Of a stretch of DNA of 64,000 nucleotides, positions 16,595 to 25,544 are shown piece after piece (position 1 is the stretch's first letter; every line of letters begins with the position of its first letter). Made by a program: the position numbers and the translations under genes. The DNA lies in contig NZ_ADGX01000027.1 in assembly GCF_000177675.1 (NCBI RefSeq), positions 1-64,000 of the forward strand. Direction: 5' to 3'. The stretch is from Parafrankia sp. EUN1f. Lineage in GTDB: Bacteria > Actinomycetota > Actinomycetes > Frankiales > Frankiaceae. The notes below the pieces were generated by a model. The model did not search any database and had not been told where the DNA came from. It saw only the letters and a program-made list of their open reading frames with translations.

Positions 16595-18400
16595 TCAGCC
16601 GGTTCCGTACTGGTTGCGCAGGATGTGCTTGAGGATCTTGAGTGTGGCGTTGCGGGGCAGTTCCGCAACGACCTCCAGCTGCTCCGGGAGCTTGTGGCGG
16701 GCCAGACCGGCCGCCCGCAGATGCTCCGTCATCTCGGCGAGTGTCAGGTGGGCCGAGGAATTGGGCGTTGGGTCACCGGCTGCCGAACCGCCGGCCGGCG
16801 GTTCGATGACGGCGCAGACGCGCTCGCCGCGCTCCGGGTCGGGCAGGCCGATGACCGCGACGGCGCCGACCTTCGGATGGGAGAACAGGAGGTCCTCGAT
16901 CTCCTTCGCGGAGATGTTCTCGCCCTTGCGGATGATGACGTCCTTGAGTCGCCCGGTGATGGTGAGGTGCCCGTCCGCGTCGAGGATCCCGAGGTCGCCG
17001 GTGCGGAACCAGCCGTCGTCGTCGAAGGCGGCGGCGGTCAGCGCCGGGTCGGTGTAGCCGTGGAACACGGTCGCGCCACGCACCCGGATCTCGCCCTCGG
17101 CGCCTTCCGCTGATCCGTCGGCGCGGACGATTCGCACCTGTACCCCGAGCACGGGGCGGCCGTCGGTGTGCGCGAGTTGGCGGTCGGTGTCGGAGCGGCA
17201 GCCGGAGGTGATCATGGGGGCCTCGGTCATGCCGTAGCCGTGGACGATCGGCACGCCGGCCTCGGTCAGCAGCTCGGTGAACAGCTCCGGCGGCTTCGGC
17301 GCCCCACCGCCGGCCAGCATCCGCAGGGTCGGTACGACCGGCCCGTGCTCACCCCGGGCGACGGCGGCGCGTTGCTGGCCGAGCACCGCGGCGTAGAACG
17401 CGGTCGACCCACCGGCGATCGTCACCCCGGCGCGCCGGTAGGCGGCGATGGCCGCGGCCGGGTCGAACGTCTCCAGCAGCAGTGCGGGAAAGCCGCTCAG
17501 CAGCATCATGATCAGATAGTCCGGGCCGCCGATGTGGGCGAACGGGAACGCGATGGATCCGACGTCCGCCGGCCCGGTGCCGAGCGCCCTCGCGAGGCCT
17601 CGCCCGCCCGCGATCAGTGTGCTGTCGCTGTGCCGCACGCCTTTGGGGTCGGACGTCGTCCCGGAGGTGTAGTAGATCCAGCGGACCGCGAGGGCTGACT
17701 CGCGGGTGGCTGGTGGCGGCGGTGGCAGTGTCGCCGGGTCACCGGTCGGCAGCCCGCCGTTCCAGCGGCTCCTGCCGTTTCCGCCGCCGCTGCCGCCACT
17801 CTCGGCCGGCCCGCGGCTCCCGTCCGGCTCGCCGGTCCCGTCGCCGATGGACAGCACTCGGGGTGGGTGCGGAAGCGTGGCGGCGACGGATTCCGCCATC
17901 GACTGGAAGTCGGTGCCACGCCAGCTGCCCGGCACGCAGAACAGCTCCGCACCGGTCTGGGCCAGTGCGAAGCCGACCTCGCGCTCCCGGTAGATGTGGA
18001 TGATCGGGTTCTGGACGGCGCCGAGGCGCGCCAGCGCCGCCGACAGCACGACCGTCTCCGGCCTGGTCGGCAGCTGCCAGCTCACGGCAGACCCCGGCCC
18101 GACGCCGAGCGCGTGCAGTCCGGCGGCGACCCGTTCGCATTCCGCGGCGAACTCGGCGCAGCTCAGGGTGGTCACGGTGTCTGTGCTGCCGGTGCCGGTG
18201 CCGGTGCCGGTGCCGGGGCCGGCTGCCGTCGGGATGTCGATGATCAGCAGCGGCGCGTTCGGTGTGAGCGCGGCGCGCCGACGCACCAGCTCCCACACCG
18301 TCGCCCCGTCGTCGAGATCCAGCCACCCGAATGCCGTGCCCGCCGCCGGGTCGGACGTCTGCGCCGGGTCGCGGGCCGTCATCGGGCTGGAGGTCGTCAA
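16595..18400 (-). CDS. Acyl-CoA synthetase (AMP-dependent, FadD-type)
   Basis: 601 residues from a TTG at 18400 that overlaps the Ltp2-like stop (TTGA) and has a GGGAGG site; an ATG at 18382 is an alternative. ATP/AMP-binding motif YYTSGTTSDPKG (about 241-252), adenylate motif HGYGMTEAPMI, GWFRTGDLGILDADGHLTIT, GRLKDVIIRKGENIS and the C-terminal catalytic Lys region LPRNATLKILK. Gly/Thr (GTGTGTGTGS) and Gly/Ser insertions are coded by short repeats. It activates a carboxylic acid to its CoA thioester, most likely the substrate of this cluster. Third gene of the operon with the hydratase fusion and Ltp2-like aldolase. Confidence 0.9.
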   Translation of the reverse strand: MTTSSPMTARDPAQTSDPAAGTAFGWLDLDDGATVWELVRRRAALTPNAPLLIIDIPTAAGPGTGTGTGTGSTDTVTTLSCAEFAAECERVAAGLHALGVGPGSAVSWQLPTRPETVVLSAALARLGAVQNPIIHIYREREVGFALAQTGAELFCVPGSWRGTDFQSMAESVAATLPHPPRVLSIGDGTGEPDGSRGPAESGGSGGGNGRSRWNGGLPTGDPATLPPPPPATRESALAVRWIYYTSGTTSDPKGVRHSDSTLIAGGRGLARALGTGPADVGSIAFPFAHIGGPDYLIMMLLSGFPALLLETFDPAAAIAAYRRAGVTIAGGSTAFYAAVLGQQRAAVARGEHGPVVPTLRMLAGGGAPKPPELFTELLTEAGVPIVHGYGMTEAPMITSGCRSDTDRQLAHTDGRPVLGVQVRIVRADGSAEGAEGEIRVRGATVFHGYTDPALTAAAFDDDGWFRTGDLGILDADGHLTITGRLKDVIIRKGENISAKEIEDLLFSHPKVGAVAVIGLPDPERGERVCAVIEPPAGGSAAGDPTPNSSAHLTLAEMTEHLRAAGLARHKLPEQLEVVAELPRNATLKILKHILRNQYGTG

Positions 18401-19578
18401 CTGTCCCTCCCGAGGACGAGTGCGCTGGTGGGGACGCCCGTGCCGCCGGTGACCAGCACATGGTCGGCGCCTGGGACCTGGTTGACCGCGCTGCCGCGCA
18501 CCTGCCGCACACCTTCCGCGACGCCGTTCATCCCGTGCAGGTAGGCCTCGCCGAGCTGCCCGCCGTGCGGGTTCACCGGCAGGCGCCCGCCGAGCTCGAT
18601 CGCTCCGTCGCGGATGAAGTCCGCCGCCTCGCCCCGCCCGCAGAACCCGAACTCCTCCAGCTGGGTCAGCACGAACGGCGTGAAGTGGTCGTACAGCACC
18701 GCCGCGGCGATGTCGTCGGGGCCGAGCCCGGACGTCTCCCACAGCTGCCGGGCGCAGGTCGCGGCCTCGGGCAGGCCGACCAGGCTCTCCCGGAAGAACG
18801 AGCGCATCATCTGCTGGTCGTCGGCCATGCCCTGCGCGGCGGCCTCGATGACGGCCGGCGGCCGGCGCAGGTCACGGGCTCGTTCGAGGGTGGTGACCAG
18901 GATGGCCTGGCCGCCGTCGGTCTCCTGGCAGCAGTCGAGCAGCCGCAGCGGCTCCACGATCCACCGGCTCGCCTGGTGGTCGGCGAGGGTGATGGGACGT
19001 TCATGGAACCGGGCCAGCGGGTTCGTCGCGGCGTGCCGGCGGCACGCGACGGCGACCCGCCCGAAGTCCTCCGTGGTCACGCCGTGCTCGTGCATCATCC
19101 GGGTCGCGAACATCGCCACCCACGACGCCGGGGTCAGCAGCCCGTACGGCGACGTCCAGGCGAACGACGCCTGCTCGGTGGTCGTGCCGGTCGGCCGGTC
19201 ACCGACACCGGAGCCGAACCGCCGCCCGGAGCGTTCGTTGAACGCCCGGTAGCACAGCACGTAGTCGGCGACGCCCGCCTCGACGGCCAGCGCCGCCTGC
19301 TGCACGGTCGCGCACGGCGCCCCGCCGCCGAAATGGATGCGGCTGAAGCTGGTCAGCTCGCTGATCCCCAGCCCGCGCATCAGGTCCGATTCGGGGTTGC
19401 CGTCCATGGTGAAGGTGACGAGCCCGCTGACCCGGGATGCCGGCAGCCCGGCGTCGTCGAGCGCGGCCACGCACGCCTCGAGCGCGAGCCGCAGCTCACT
19501 GCGCCCGGAGTCGCTGGAGAAGTCGGTGGCGCCGATGCCGGCGATCGCCGTCCGCCCGGCGTAGCTGTGCCCGCTCAC
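18397..19578 (-). CDS. Ltp2-like thiolase-fold aldolase
   Basis: 393 residues from a GTG at 19578 overlapping the upstream stop. Ltp2-type sequence throughout: GRTAIAGIGATDFSSDSGRS, IHFGGGAPCATVQQAALAVE, LYDHFTPFVLTQLEEFGFCG, RLPVNPHGGQLGEAYLHGMN. Characterised Ltp2 enzymes cleave the C17 side chain of 17-hydroxy-steroid acyl-CoA by retro-aldol reaction and use Tyr residues; the Tyr in LYDHF and in EAYLHG are the likely equivalents. It needs a DUF35 partner, which here is the middle domain of the upstream hydratase fusion. Steroid specificity is inferred from family and context. Confidence 0.88.
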   Translation of the reverse strand: MSGHSYAGRTAIAGIGATDFSSDSGRSELRLALEACVAALDDAGLPASRVSGLVTFTMDGNPESDLMRGLGISELTSFSRIHFGGGAPCATVQQAALAVEAGVADYVLCYRAFNERSGRRFGSGVGDRPTGTTTEQASFAWTSPYGLLTPASWVAMFATRMMHEHGVTTEDFGRVAVACRRHAATNPLARFHERPITLADHQASRWIVEPLRLLDCCQETDGGQAILVTTLERARDLRRPPAVIEAAAQGMADDQQMMRSFFRESLVGLPEAATCARQLWETSGLGPDDIAAAVLYDHFTPFVLTQLEEFGFCGRGEAADFIRDGAIELGGRLPVNPHGGQLGEAYLHGMNGVAEGVRQVRGSAVNQVPGADHVLVTGGTGVPTSALVLGRDS

Positions 19579-21290
19579 GACCGCGCCTGCGGGGCAGTGA
19601 CAGCGCGGGCAGTGGCGGCGCGGGCAGCGGCGGCGCGGGTCTCGTCGTGTTCCCTGCCGCCGGGCAGGACGACCTCGACGGTGCCGACGAGATGGTCCCC
19701 GAGGCCGCCGGCCGCGCGGACCGCGACGGTGACCCGTCCCGTCTGGGCGTCCGCCGCGGTGAGGCGGCCGGTGAAGACGAGATGGTCGCCGGGGTAGGCG
19801 GGCGCGCCGAGCCGGACCCGGATGGCGCGGACGAGCAGGTCCGGGCCGAGAGTGTCGCTGACATAGCGCTGCAGCAGGCCGACCGAGGTGTTGATGTTCA
19901 GGAAGATGTCGGCGGACCCGCGCCGCGCGGCCAGCTCCCGATCATGGTGGACGGGCTGGAAGTCCCGGGTGGCGATCGCACCCGAGACGATCAAAGTCGC
20001 GGTGACCGGAACCGACCACAACGCCAGCTCCGCTTCGGAACCTTCGGGACCTTCGGAGGCTTCGGAGGCGCCGGAGCGCTGGATGGCTGCCGCGGCCTCG
20101 GGGGCGGTCAGGGTGTCGGTGCGCCGCGGCGGGGGAGCGGGGCGGAACGCGGGCAGGGTGATCGGCCCGCGCTCGTCGGACGCGCCGTCGACCAGCGCCG
20201 GGTGGGTCTCGACCCAGGTCAGCTCCACCGGCATCCCGACCCGCAGGCCGGCCGGAGGGCAGCCGACGAGGTCGGCGACCACCCGCGTCCCCTCCGCCAG
20301 CTCGACCAGCCCGACCGGCAGCGGATAGCGGAACCCGGGCGCCGGCGGGTGATGGACGACGGCGTGCGAATACAGCCGCCCGCGGCCGGAAGCGACGATC
20401 CACCCCAGCTCGAAGCCGCCGCAGTGCCAGCACCTGGCGGTGGGCGGGGAGAACAGCGCCCCGCACCCGTCGCACCGCTGGATGCGCAGCTCTCGGGCTC
20501 GTGTTCCGTCCCAGAAGAACTGGTTGTCGCGGTTGATCGCCGGCCGGGGCCGCCGGGCGGGATCCGGATCGGGCGGCCCTGACGGCCCTGACGGTCCTCG
20601 CCGCGTCGTCACGGAGCTGCCGCCCGAAGGGTTCGCGGAGTTCGGATTCGCCGCGGCCGGTGGGCGCTGCCCGCTGCCCGGCCGGAACTTCAGGATGCGG
20701 AACTGCAGGTCGCCGACGTGCTCGCCGGCCTGGTCGGTGAACCGGTGCCGGGAGGTGACGAAATGCCCGACGCCGAGCGCCGTCCGCTTCTCGGCGGAGA
20801 CGTCCGTCAGGGTCTGCACGTTGCCGAGCAGGTCGCCGGGCCGCAGGTAGCGGTGGATCTCCAGCTCGGCGTTGACGGCGACCACCGAGACGAACCCGGC
20901 CTGCTCCAGCGTGGCGATGACGCGGGCCCGCGGGTCGTCCGCCTCGCGGCGCTCGAGCAGGCCATGCCGGTCCCAGACGTCGAGCATCGCGGGGGGAGCG
21001 ACGAGGCCGCCGTGCACCGTGGTGGCGGCGTACGCCGCGTCGGTGTAAGCGGGGTTCGCGTCCCCGATCGCGTCGCACCAGTGCGCGATCATCGCCTCGT
21101 TGACGGGATGGCGCGCGACGCGCCGGGGTGCCCGGGCACCCACCTCCGCGCGCAGCCGCTCGGCGAGCCCGGCCGACTCCGGTGCCTGCACTGGCGCGGG
21201 TGCCTGCTCCTCCTCGTGCTGCGATGTCGGCGTGACGGCTCCGGAGCCGTCCTCCGCGGGCGTGATGGTCGTGTCGGCAGCCGTCGGCAC
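19575..21290 (-). CDS. ChsH2-ChsH1-like fusion: MaoC hot dog, DUF35, MaoC hot dog
   Basis: 571 residues from a GTG at 21290 with a GGGAGGACGC site; an upstream start would place the operator at 21335 inside the gene. Residues ~45-200 form a MaoC/FAS1-like hot-dog domain (NEAMIAHWCDAIGDANPAY, TVHGGLVAPPAML). Residues ~250-390 are DUF35 with an intact zinc ribbon (CDGCGALF ... CWHCGG) and OB-fold. Residues ~420-545 are a second hot dog with hydratase motif ATRDFQPVHHD. In mycobacteria the first two domains are ChsH2 and the third is the separate ChsH1, which together hydrate a steroid enoyl-CoA and dock Ltp2. Here they are one chain. Confidence 0.88.
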   Translation of the reverse strand: MPTAADTTITPAEDGSGAVTPTSQHEEEQAPAPVQAPESAGLAERLRAEVGARAPRRVARHPVNEAMIAHWCDAIGDANPAYTDAAYAATTVHGGLVAPPAMLDVWDRHGLLERREADDPRARVIATLEQAGFVSVVAVNAELEIHRYLRPGDLLGNVQTLTDVSAEKRTALGVGHFVTSRHRFTDQAGEHVGDLQFRILKFRPGSGQRPPAAANPNSANPSGGSSVTTRRGPSGPSGPPDPDPARRPRPAINRDNQFFWDGTRARELRIQRCDGCGALFSPPTARCWHCGGFELGWIVASGRGRLYSHAVVHHPPAPGFRYPLPVGLVELAEGTRVVADLVGCPPAGLRVGMPVELTWVETHPALVDGASDERGPITLPAFRPAPPPRRTDTLTAPEAAAAIQRSGASEASEGPEGSEAELALWSVPVTATLIVSGAIATRDFQPVHHDRELAARRGSADIFLNINTSVGLLQRYVSDTLGPDLLVRAIRVRLGAPAYPGDHLVFTGRLTAADAQTGRVTVAVRAAGGLGDHLVGTVEVVLPGGREHDETRAAAARAATARAVTAPQARS

Positions 21291-21334
21291 GCGTCCTCCC
21301 AGTGGGTGCGGCGCTCCCGTTCGCAGAGCGAATC

Positions 21335-21348
21335 TAGAACGAGTTCCA
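21335..21348. promoter_or_regulatory. KstR-type operator, exact match (minus-strand operon side)
   Basis: TAGAACGAGTTCCA fits TnnAACnnGTTnnA at every fixed position. It lies 45 bp upstream of the GTG at 21290 of the hydratase fusion. KstR is the TetR repressor of cholesterol catabolism in mycobacteria and rhodococci. No KstR gene is in the window. Confidence 0.65.
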
Positions 21349-21410
21349 GTCGCACACAACCGAGACGGACGAAAACCTGATGGGTCGTCAGGGCTGTTGT
21401 GTAGATCAAA

Positions 21411-21424
21411 TGAAACGTGTTCTA
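21411..21424. promoter_or_regulatory. KstR-type operator, exact match (SDR side)
   Basis: TGAAACGTGTTCTA fits TnnAACnnGTTnnA at every fixed position. It lies 53 bp upstream of the ATG at 21477, in a locally AT-richer patch. With the site at 21335 it gives one operator per divergent promoter. Confidence 0.65.
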
Positions 21425-21476
21425 CTTCCGCCTGCGTGGGTCACGGTGGGCCCCGGCGGTGGACGGGAGGCCGAAC

Positions 21477-22427
21477 ATGTCCGGTGGTGCGGCGACCGAG
21501 CGGGATGACCCAGACGGCGGAGTGGGTGGCCCGGAGGGCCCGGGGCCGCTCGCCGGCCGGGTCGCGGTGGTGACCGGAGCCGGGCAGGGCCTGGGGCGGG
21601 CCGAAGCGCTCGCCCTCGCCGCCGCCGGCGCCAGCGTGATCGTCAACGACCGGGCGGAGTCCGTCGCCGACACCGCCGAGGAGATCAACGCGAGCGGGGG
21701 AGCAGCCCTCGCGATGCGCGGCGACATCGGCGACTGGGCGGTGGGAGCCAGCCTCGTGCAGGCGGCGGTCGACGCGTTCGGCGGCTTCCACATCCTCGTC
21801 AACAACGCCGGCTTCATCCGCGACCGGATGCTGTTCAGCCTCCCCGAGGAGGACTGGGACGCCGTCGTGCGCGTACACCTGCGCGGGCACGCCGGCACCA
21901 GCCGCGCGGCGATGGCCTACTGGCGGGCGCTTTCCAAGGCCGTCGGCGGCCCGGTCGAGGCCAGTGTCGTGAACACCACCTCTGAGTCCTTCCTGCTCGC
22001 GCCGCCCGGGCAGCCGAACTACGCCGCGGCCAAGGCCGGCATCACCGCACTGACCCTGTCGACCGCGCAGGGCGCGGCCCGCTACGGCGTGCGCGCCAAC
22101 GCCGTCGCCCCGCGGGCCCGCACCGCGATGACGTCGGCGACCTTCCGGCCGGCACCCGACGACGGCCCCGACCCCTTCGCCCCCGAGCATGTCGCGACGG
22201 TCGTGACCTGGCTCGCGTCACCCGCCTCGGCGCCGATCACCGGCCAGGTCCTCATCACCTACGGCACCCATATCGGGGTGCTGGCACGGCCCCGCGTCGA
22301 GGCCGTCTACAGCGCCGCCGGCGACACCTGGACGGCGGACGAGCTGTCCAAGACCCTCGGCGCCGAGGCCAGAGCCGGTGCCCACGACGGCTTCGCCGTC
22401 CCGCCCGCCGAGCTGCGCCTGGACTGA
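21477..22427 (+). CDS. Short-chain dehydrogenase (3-hydroxyacyl-CoA/17-beta-HSD type)
   Basis: 316 residues from an ATG at 21477 with a GGGAGG site; an upstream in-frame start would absorb the operator. Cofactor motif TGAGQGLG (33-40), NNAG (109-112), catalytic Ser169 in VVNTTSES and Tyr182-x3-Lys186 in NYAAAKAG. Resembles the N-terminal dehydrogenase of peroxisomal multifunctional enzyme type 2 and the Hsd4A/ChsB1-type enzymes that oxidise 3-hydroxyacyl-CoA during steroid side-chain beta-oxidation. It would act after the hydratase step. Divergent from the ChsH-like/Ltp2-like/FadD operon and likely coregulated with it. Confidence 0.88.
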   Translation: MSGGAATERDDPDGGVGGPEGPGPLAGRVAVVTGAGQGLGRAEALALAAAGASVIVNDRAESVADTAEEINASGGAALAMRGDIGDWAVGASLVQAAVDAFGGFHILVNNAGFIRDRMLFSLPEEDWDAVVRVHLRGHAGTSRAAMAYWRALSKAVGGPVEASVVNTTSESFLLAPPGQPNYAAAKAGITALTLSTAQGAARYGVRANAVAPRARTAMTSATFRPAPDDGPDPFAPEHVATVVTWLASPASAPITGQVLITYGTHIGVLARPRVEAVYSAAGDTWTADELSKTLGAEARAGAHDGFAVPPAELRLD

Positions 22428-22516
22428 CCGTGGCCGAAGCAGCTCAATCAGGGGGTGACGGCCCCGCGGTCAGCGTCACGTCGGTGATGGCAGACAGGCC
22501 GCGTTTTGATCTCGTG

Positions 22517-23710
22517 TCAGCGAGCGCTCACGATATCGAACCCACCGACGACCTGGGCTCCTCTCTGGGTCAGTGCGGTTTTGGTCATGCCGCGCGTGGC
22601 GTAGGAGGGGTCGGCTCGCCGGGTGGCGATGTACTGGTCAATTTCCGGGCCGACGAGCAGGACACGGAAGCGGTAGGTGAGGCCTGCGGCTCCCGGGTAG
22701 CCGAGCCGTGCCTTCTGGAAGGTGTGGCAGCCGGTCCCGGGGAGCGGGTAGTTGTCGCGGTAAAAGTCGACGTCGGCGCCTTTCGCGCCGGATTCGTCCT
22801 GGGTGTTCGGGAGACCGCGGCCGACGATGATCAGATGCTTTCCAGCCGGGATGGTCCCCGAGATATCGATGGCGAGCGTTATGTTGGCGTTGTCGGACTC
22901 GACCTGGAGCCGGTAGGAAGCCGACGCCACCGTCAGTCCCTGGACGCTGCCGGGCTCGACGACCGGCGCAGCGGTGATCGTGCTGGCGTCCATCGCGGGC
23001 GGCTCGCAGGACCCCGGCGCGCCCGAGCCGGACGGCGTGGATGTCACGGGCTCGGTTTTGGGCACCACGCCGGGCCCGGACGACGGGGGCCCGGGAACGG
23101 GTGCCTGGCTGTCCGCCAGATCAGCCGAAGCCGCCTGAGCAGGTCCGGGCGGCGTGTCGTCGGAGCCCCCACCGATCAGGCCTGCCACGCCCAGCGTTGC
23201 CCCCACGATCACGAGGACCGCAACAACGATCGACGCGGCGATCACGGGCCAGCCGAGTCTCCCGGGCCGGCTGGGAGAGGGCGGGTCATTGCCCGAGGCC
23301 GGGGCCGGACCGGTGCCTCTCGGCCTGGCTGGAAGGTCGCCACCGCCGACCGGAGATGGATACTTGCTGGTAGAGGACGGCCCTGTCGGATGGTCAGGCG
23401 ATTCCGTCGGGGGCGGCGGTGGTGGCTGCCAGGAAGTCTGTCCGTCGGCACCCGACGCGGCGAATGTCGGATTTGCCGGGAACTGTCGGGAGGCTGCGGT
23501 CAGAATATTGAGCCGCCCATCCGGCATTACCCCGTTGTCAACCAGCCTGGCGACCGCGCGCCAGTACTCGGCGACCGCGTACCCCTGCATCGTCGGGATA
23601 CGAGCGACCGGGAATCCCGCATCCCGCAGCAGGCTGTCGGCACGTTCGGGTGTATCGAACAGCGCCGCGAGCATCTGGAGTTCCCGCTCGGTCAGACCAG
23701 GTTCGATCAT
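22517..23710 (-). CDS. EAD1-transmembrane-ectodomain protein (putative membrane sensor)
   Basis: 397 residues. Residues 5-83 are an effector-associated domain (LTERELQMLAALF, EYWRAVARLVDNGVMPDGR, FPANPTF) alignable with the N-terminus of the TIR protein at 30773. A Pro/Ser-rich cytoplasmic linker (90-153) leads to one membrane helix (about 154-179, VIAASIVVAVLVIVGATLG) and an outside beta-rich domain (about 235-397, GKHLIIVGRGLP, TYRFRVLLVGPEID). EADs are predicted homotypic adaptors in bacterial conflict systems. I infer a sensor that recruits an EAD effector. The ATG has an AGGTGG site, and the promoter side (23722-23745) is AT-rich. Confidence 0.75.
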   Translation of the reverse strand: MIEPGLTERELQMLAALFDTPERADSLLRDAGFPVARIPTMQGYAVAEYWRAVARLVDNGVMPDGRLNILTAASRQFPANPTFAASGADGQTSWQPPPPPPTESPDHPTGPSSTSKYPSPVGGGDLPARPRGTGPAPASGNDPPSPSRPGRLGWPVIAASIVVAVLVIVGATLGVAGLIGGGSDDTPPGPAQAASADLADSQAPVPGPPSSGPGVVPKTEPVTSTPSGSGAPGSCEPPAMDASTITAAPVVEPGSVQGLTVASASYRLQVESDNANITLAIDISGTIPAGKHLIIVGRGLPNTQDESGAKGADVDFYRDNYPLPGTGCHTFQKARLGYPGAAGLTYRFRVLLVGPEIDQYIATRRADPSYATRGMTKTALTQRGAQVVGGFDIVSAR

Positions 23711-24374
23711 CGGCCACCTATGGCTTTCATGTAAATATTTTTCGGTTCGCGACTCTCAACGGTGGCCGCAGCTCGGAAAATCGGCCGCGACCAGTACCCT
23801 TCACGGGTCACAATGGCCGGCCGGCGCATGATCGGGCGCATGGCCGGCGGCGGAGTTCAGACAGCATGCCAGCACCTGGGCGGCGGATGAGGTCAACCAG
23901 GATTGGCCGGCACCCGGCCGTGAGCTGGCGCATCGGGCTGGAGCGGGCATGTCACGCCGCGAAGTCTTCTTCGCACGAAGCCCCCCAACTTCGTGGGCGC
24001 GACGTCGGCCCATAGGAATGGCGTCCGCGCGCGATCTCACCTAGGTGAGCCGAGATAACCAGAGGTCGCCCGCATCAGGTGGGCGGCTCTTCGGTCGAAG
24101 ATTAACACGGCATCTTCCGGTACGTCCATGTCATGCCGCGTGTGTGTTCCTGGCGACGACCGCGAGTCTGCTGGGGGAATCACCCGCTCCGGCGAACCGC
24201 GTGGAAGTTCTGCGACGCACATTGATGTGCGCAGACTTTGTCTGGCCCGCTGCGGAGGACTCGCCCGGAAACATCTGGGCAGCGGAGGACCCGAACCTAG
24301 GCCCGCTGGGCCTTTCCGCGTCCACAGCCCGCCGTCGGGTCCGCCGGGATAGGCCGGTCGCGGTCGCGACAGGC
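23711..24374. other. Gene-free interval upstream of the EAD1 gene
   Basis: 664 bp between the MoxR stop and the EAD1 gene start. It holds an AT-rich patch at 23722-23745 that may be the EAD1 promoter and a perfect 14-bp palindrome CTCACCTAGGTGAG at 24036-24049. Open frames here have no recognisable protein character. The gap separates the EAD1 gene from the MoxR operon as a likely independent transcript. Confidence 0.6.
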
Positions 24375-25505
24375 TCAGCCACGCGGGACGGCGACAGCCG
24401 CGAGCACCGTCTCGACGATGTCCTCGGCGCGGTGGCCCGCGAGAACGGCGGCCGACGAGAGCGACAGCCGGTGCGAGAGAACCGGGACGGCAAGCCGCTT
24501 CACGTCGTCCGGCCACACATGGTCGCGGCCTGAGCGTCGAGCGAGGACCTGGGCCGCGTAGAGCAGGCCCACGCTGGCGCGTGGGCTTGCGCCAAGGGCG
24601 AGGCAGCCGGTCAACGCCGGCGGCGGCGCGACCGCGTCACGGCCCGGGGTGCCGTCTCGTCGGCCTCGTTGTCCCTGGCCGGCGCCCACCGAGGACCGGG
24701 CAAGCTGCGCGGCGGGCCGGGCCACCAGCGCGCGGGTCATCCGGGTGACCTGCAACAGGTAGGCATAGACCGCGTCGGACACCCTGGTCCGGCGGGCCAG
24801 CTCGATGAGCCCGAGCACCTGCGCCGCAGTCGTCACGGCCGGCACCGGCCGGGGATCCTGTTTCTTCCCGCCCCGCGTACCGCGGCCCAGGCCCTCGCTC
24901 ACAGGCACGTCGGTCGCGCTGGACGATCCGCCGTCGACCTTGGCGGCCAGCACCCGCTTCTCGGCGTCGAAGTCGGGGTAGCCCATCCGGATCCGCATCA
25001 GGAACCGGTCCAGCTGTGCCTCGGGAAGAGGATAGGTGCCGTCCATGTCGACCGGGTTCTGGGTCGCGACGACGAGGAACACGTCCGGCAGTGGACGGGT
25101 CATCCCACCGACGGTGACCCGTCGTTCCTCCATTGCCTCCAGCAGGGCCGACTGGGCCCGCGGGGTGGCGCGGTTGATTTCATCCGCCAGCACGACGTTC
25201 GCGAACACCGGTCCCGGCCGGAACTCCTGCCCACCCGTTCCCGGCAGGTAGACGTCCGTCCCGGTGATGTCGCTGGGCAACAGGTCGGGCGTGCACTGTA
25301 TTCGCTTCATCTCGGCGTCGACGCTGGCAGCCAGGCACCGGGCCAGCAACGTCTTGCCGACGCCGGGCAGGTCCTCGATGAGCAGGTGCCCGCCGGCCAG
25401 CATGCAGGTGACGGCGAGTTCCACCTGATCTGGCTTGCCCTGCACCACCTGGTCAATGTTGTCGACAATCCGGTCGAACGCCGTGACGAAGTCACCCGCG
25501 CGCAT
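24375..25505 (-). CDS. MoxR-family AAA+ ATPase
   Basis: 376 residues, ATG at 25505 with a GGGGGAT site. Walker A LPGVGKTLLARC (about 45-56), Walker B ANVVLADEINRATPRAQSALLEAMEE, sensor 1 VVATQNPVDMDGTYPLPEAQLDRF and a C-terminal lid with YAAQVLARRSGRDHVWPDDV. A low-complexity Gly/Arg insertion (around 200-220 and 275-300) is unusual. MoxR proteins act with a DUF58/VWA-domain protein as chaperone-like remodelers of membrane or secreted targets. The DUF58 and DUF4129 genes directly upstream complete the familiar MoxR-DUF58-TgpA arrangement. Last gene of its operon. Confidence 0.92.
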   Translation of the reverse strand: MRAGDFVTAFDRIVDNIDQVVQGKPDQVELAVTCMLAGGHLLIEDLPGVGKTLLARCLAASVDAEMKRIQCTPDLLPSDITGTDVYLPGTGGQEFRPGPVFANVVLADEINRATPRAQSALLEAMEERRVTVGGMTRPLPDVFLVVATQNPVDMDGTYPLPEAQLDRFLMRIRMGYPDFDAEKRVLAAKVDGGSSSATDVPVSEGLGRGTRGGKKQDPRPVPAVTTAAQVLGLIELARRTRVSDAVYAYLLQVTRMTRALVARPAAQLARSSVGAGQGQRGRRDGTPGRDAVAPPPALTGCLALGASPRASVGLLYAAQVLARRSGRDHVWPDDVKRLAVPVLSHRLSLSSAAVLAGHRAEDIVETVLAAVAVPRG

Positions 25506-25544
25506 TCCATCCCCCGTGCTTCGTGTGTTTGTCGCTGTCTGTCG

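Noticed and set aside
21291-21359. Upstream start for the hydratase fusion
   Set aside because: It would include the operator at 21335 in the coding region; GTG at 21290 has a strong GGGAGG site.
22428-22516. Terminator between the SDR gene and the EAD1 gene
   Set aside because: Convergent gap, but no convincing stem-loop could be seen by eye.
24036-24049. Palindrome CTCACCTAGGTGAG as an iron box or TetR site
   Set aside because: Does not fit the iron-box consensus and sits far from any start; left as an unexplained palindrome within the gap.
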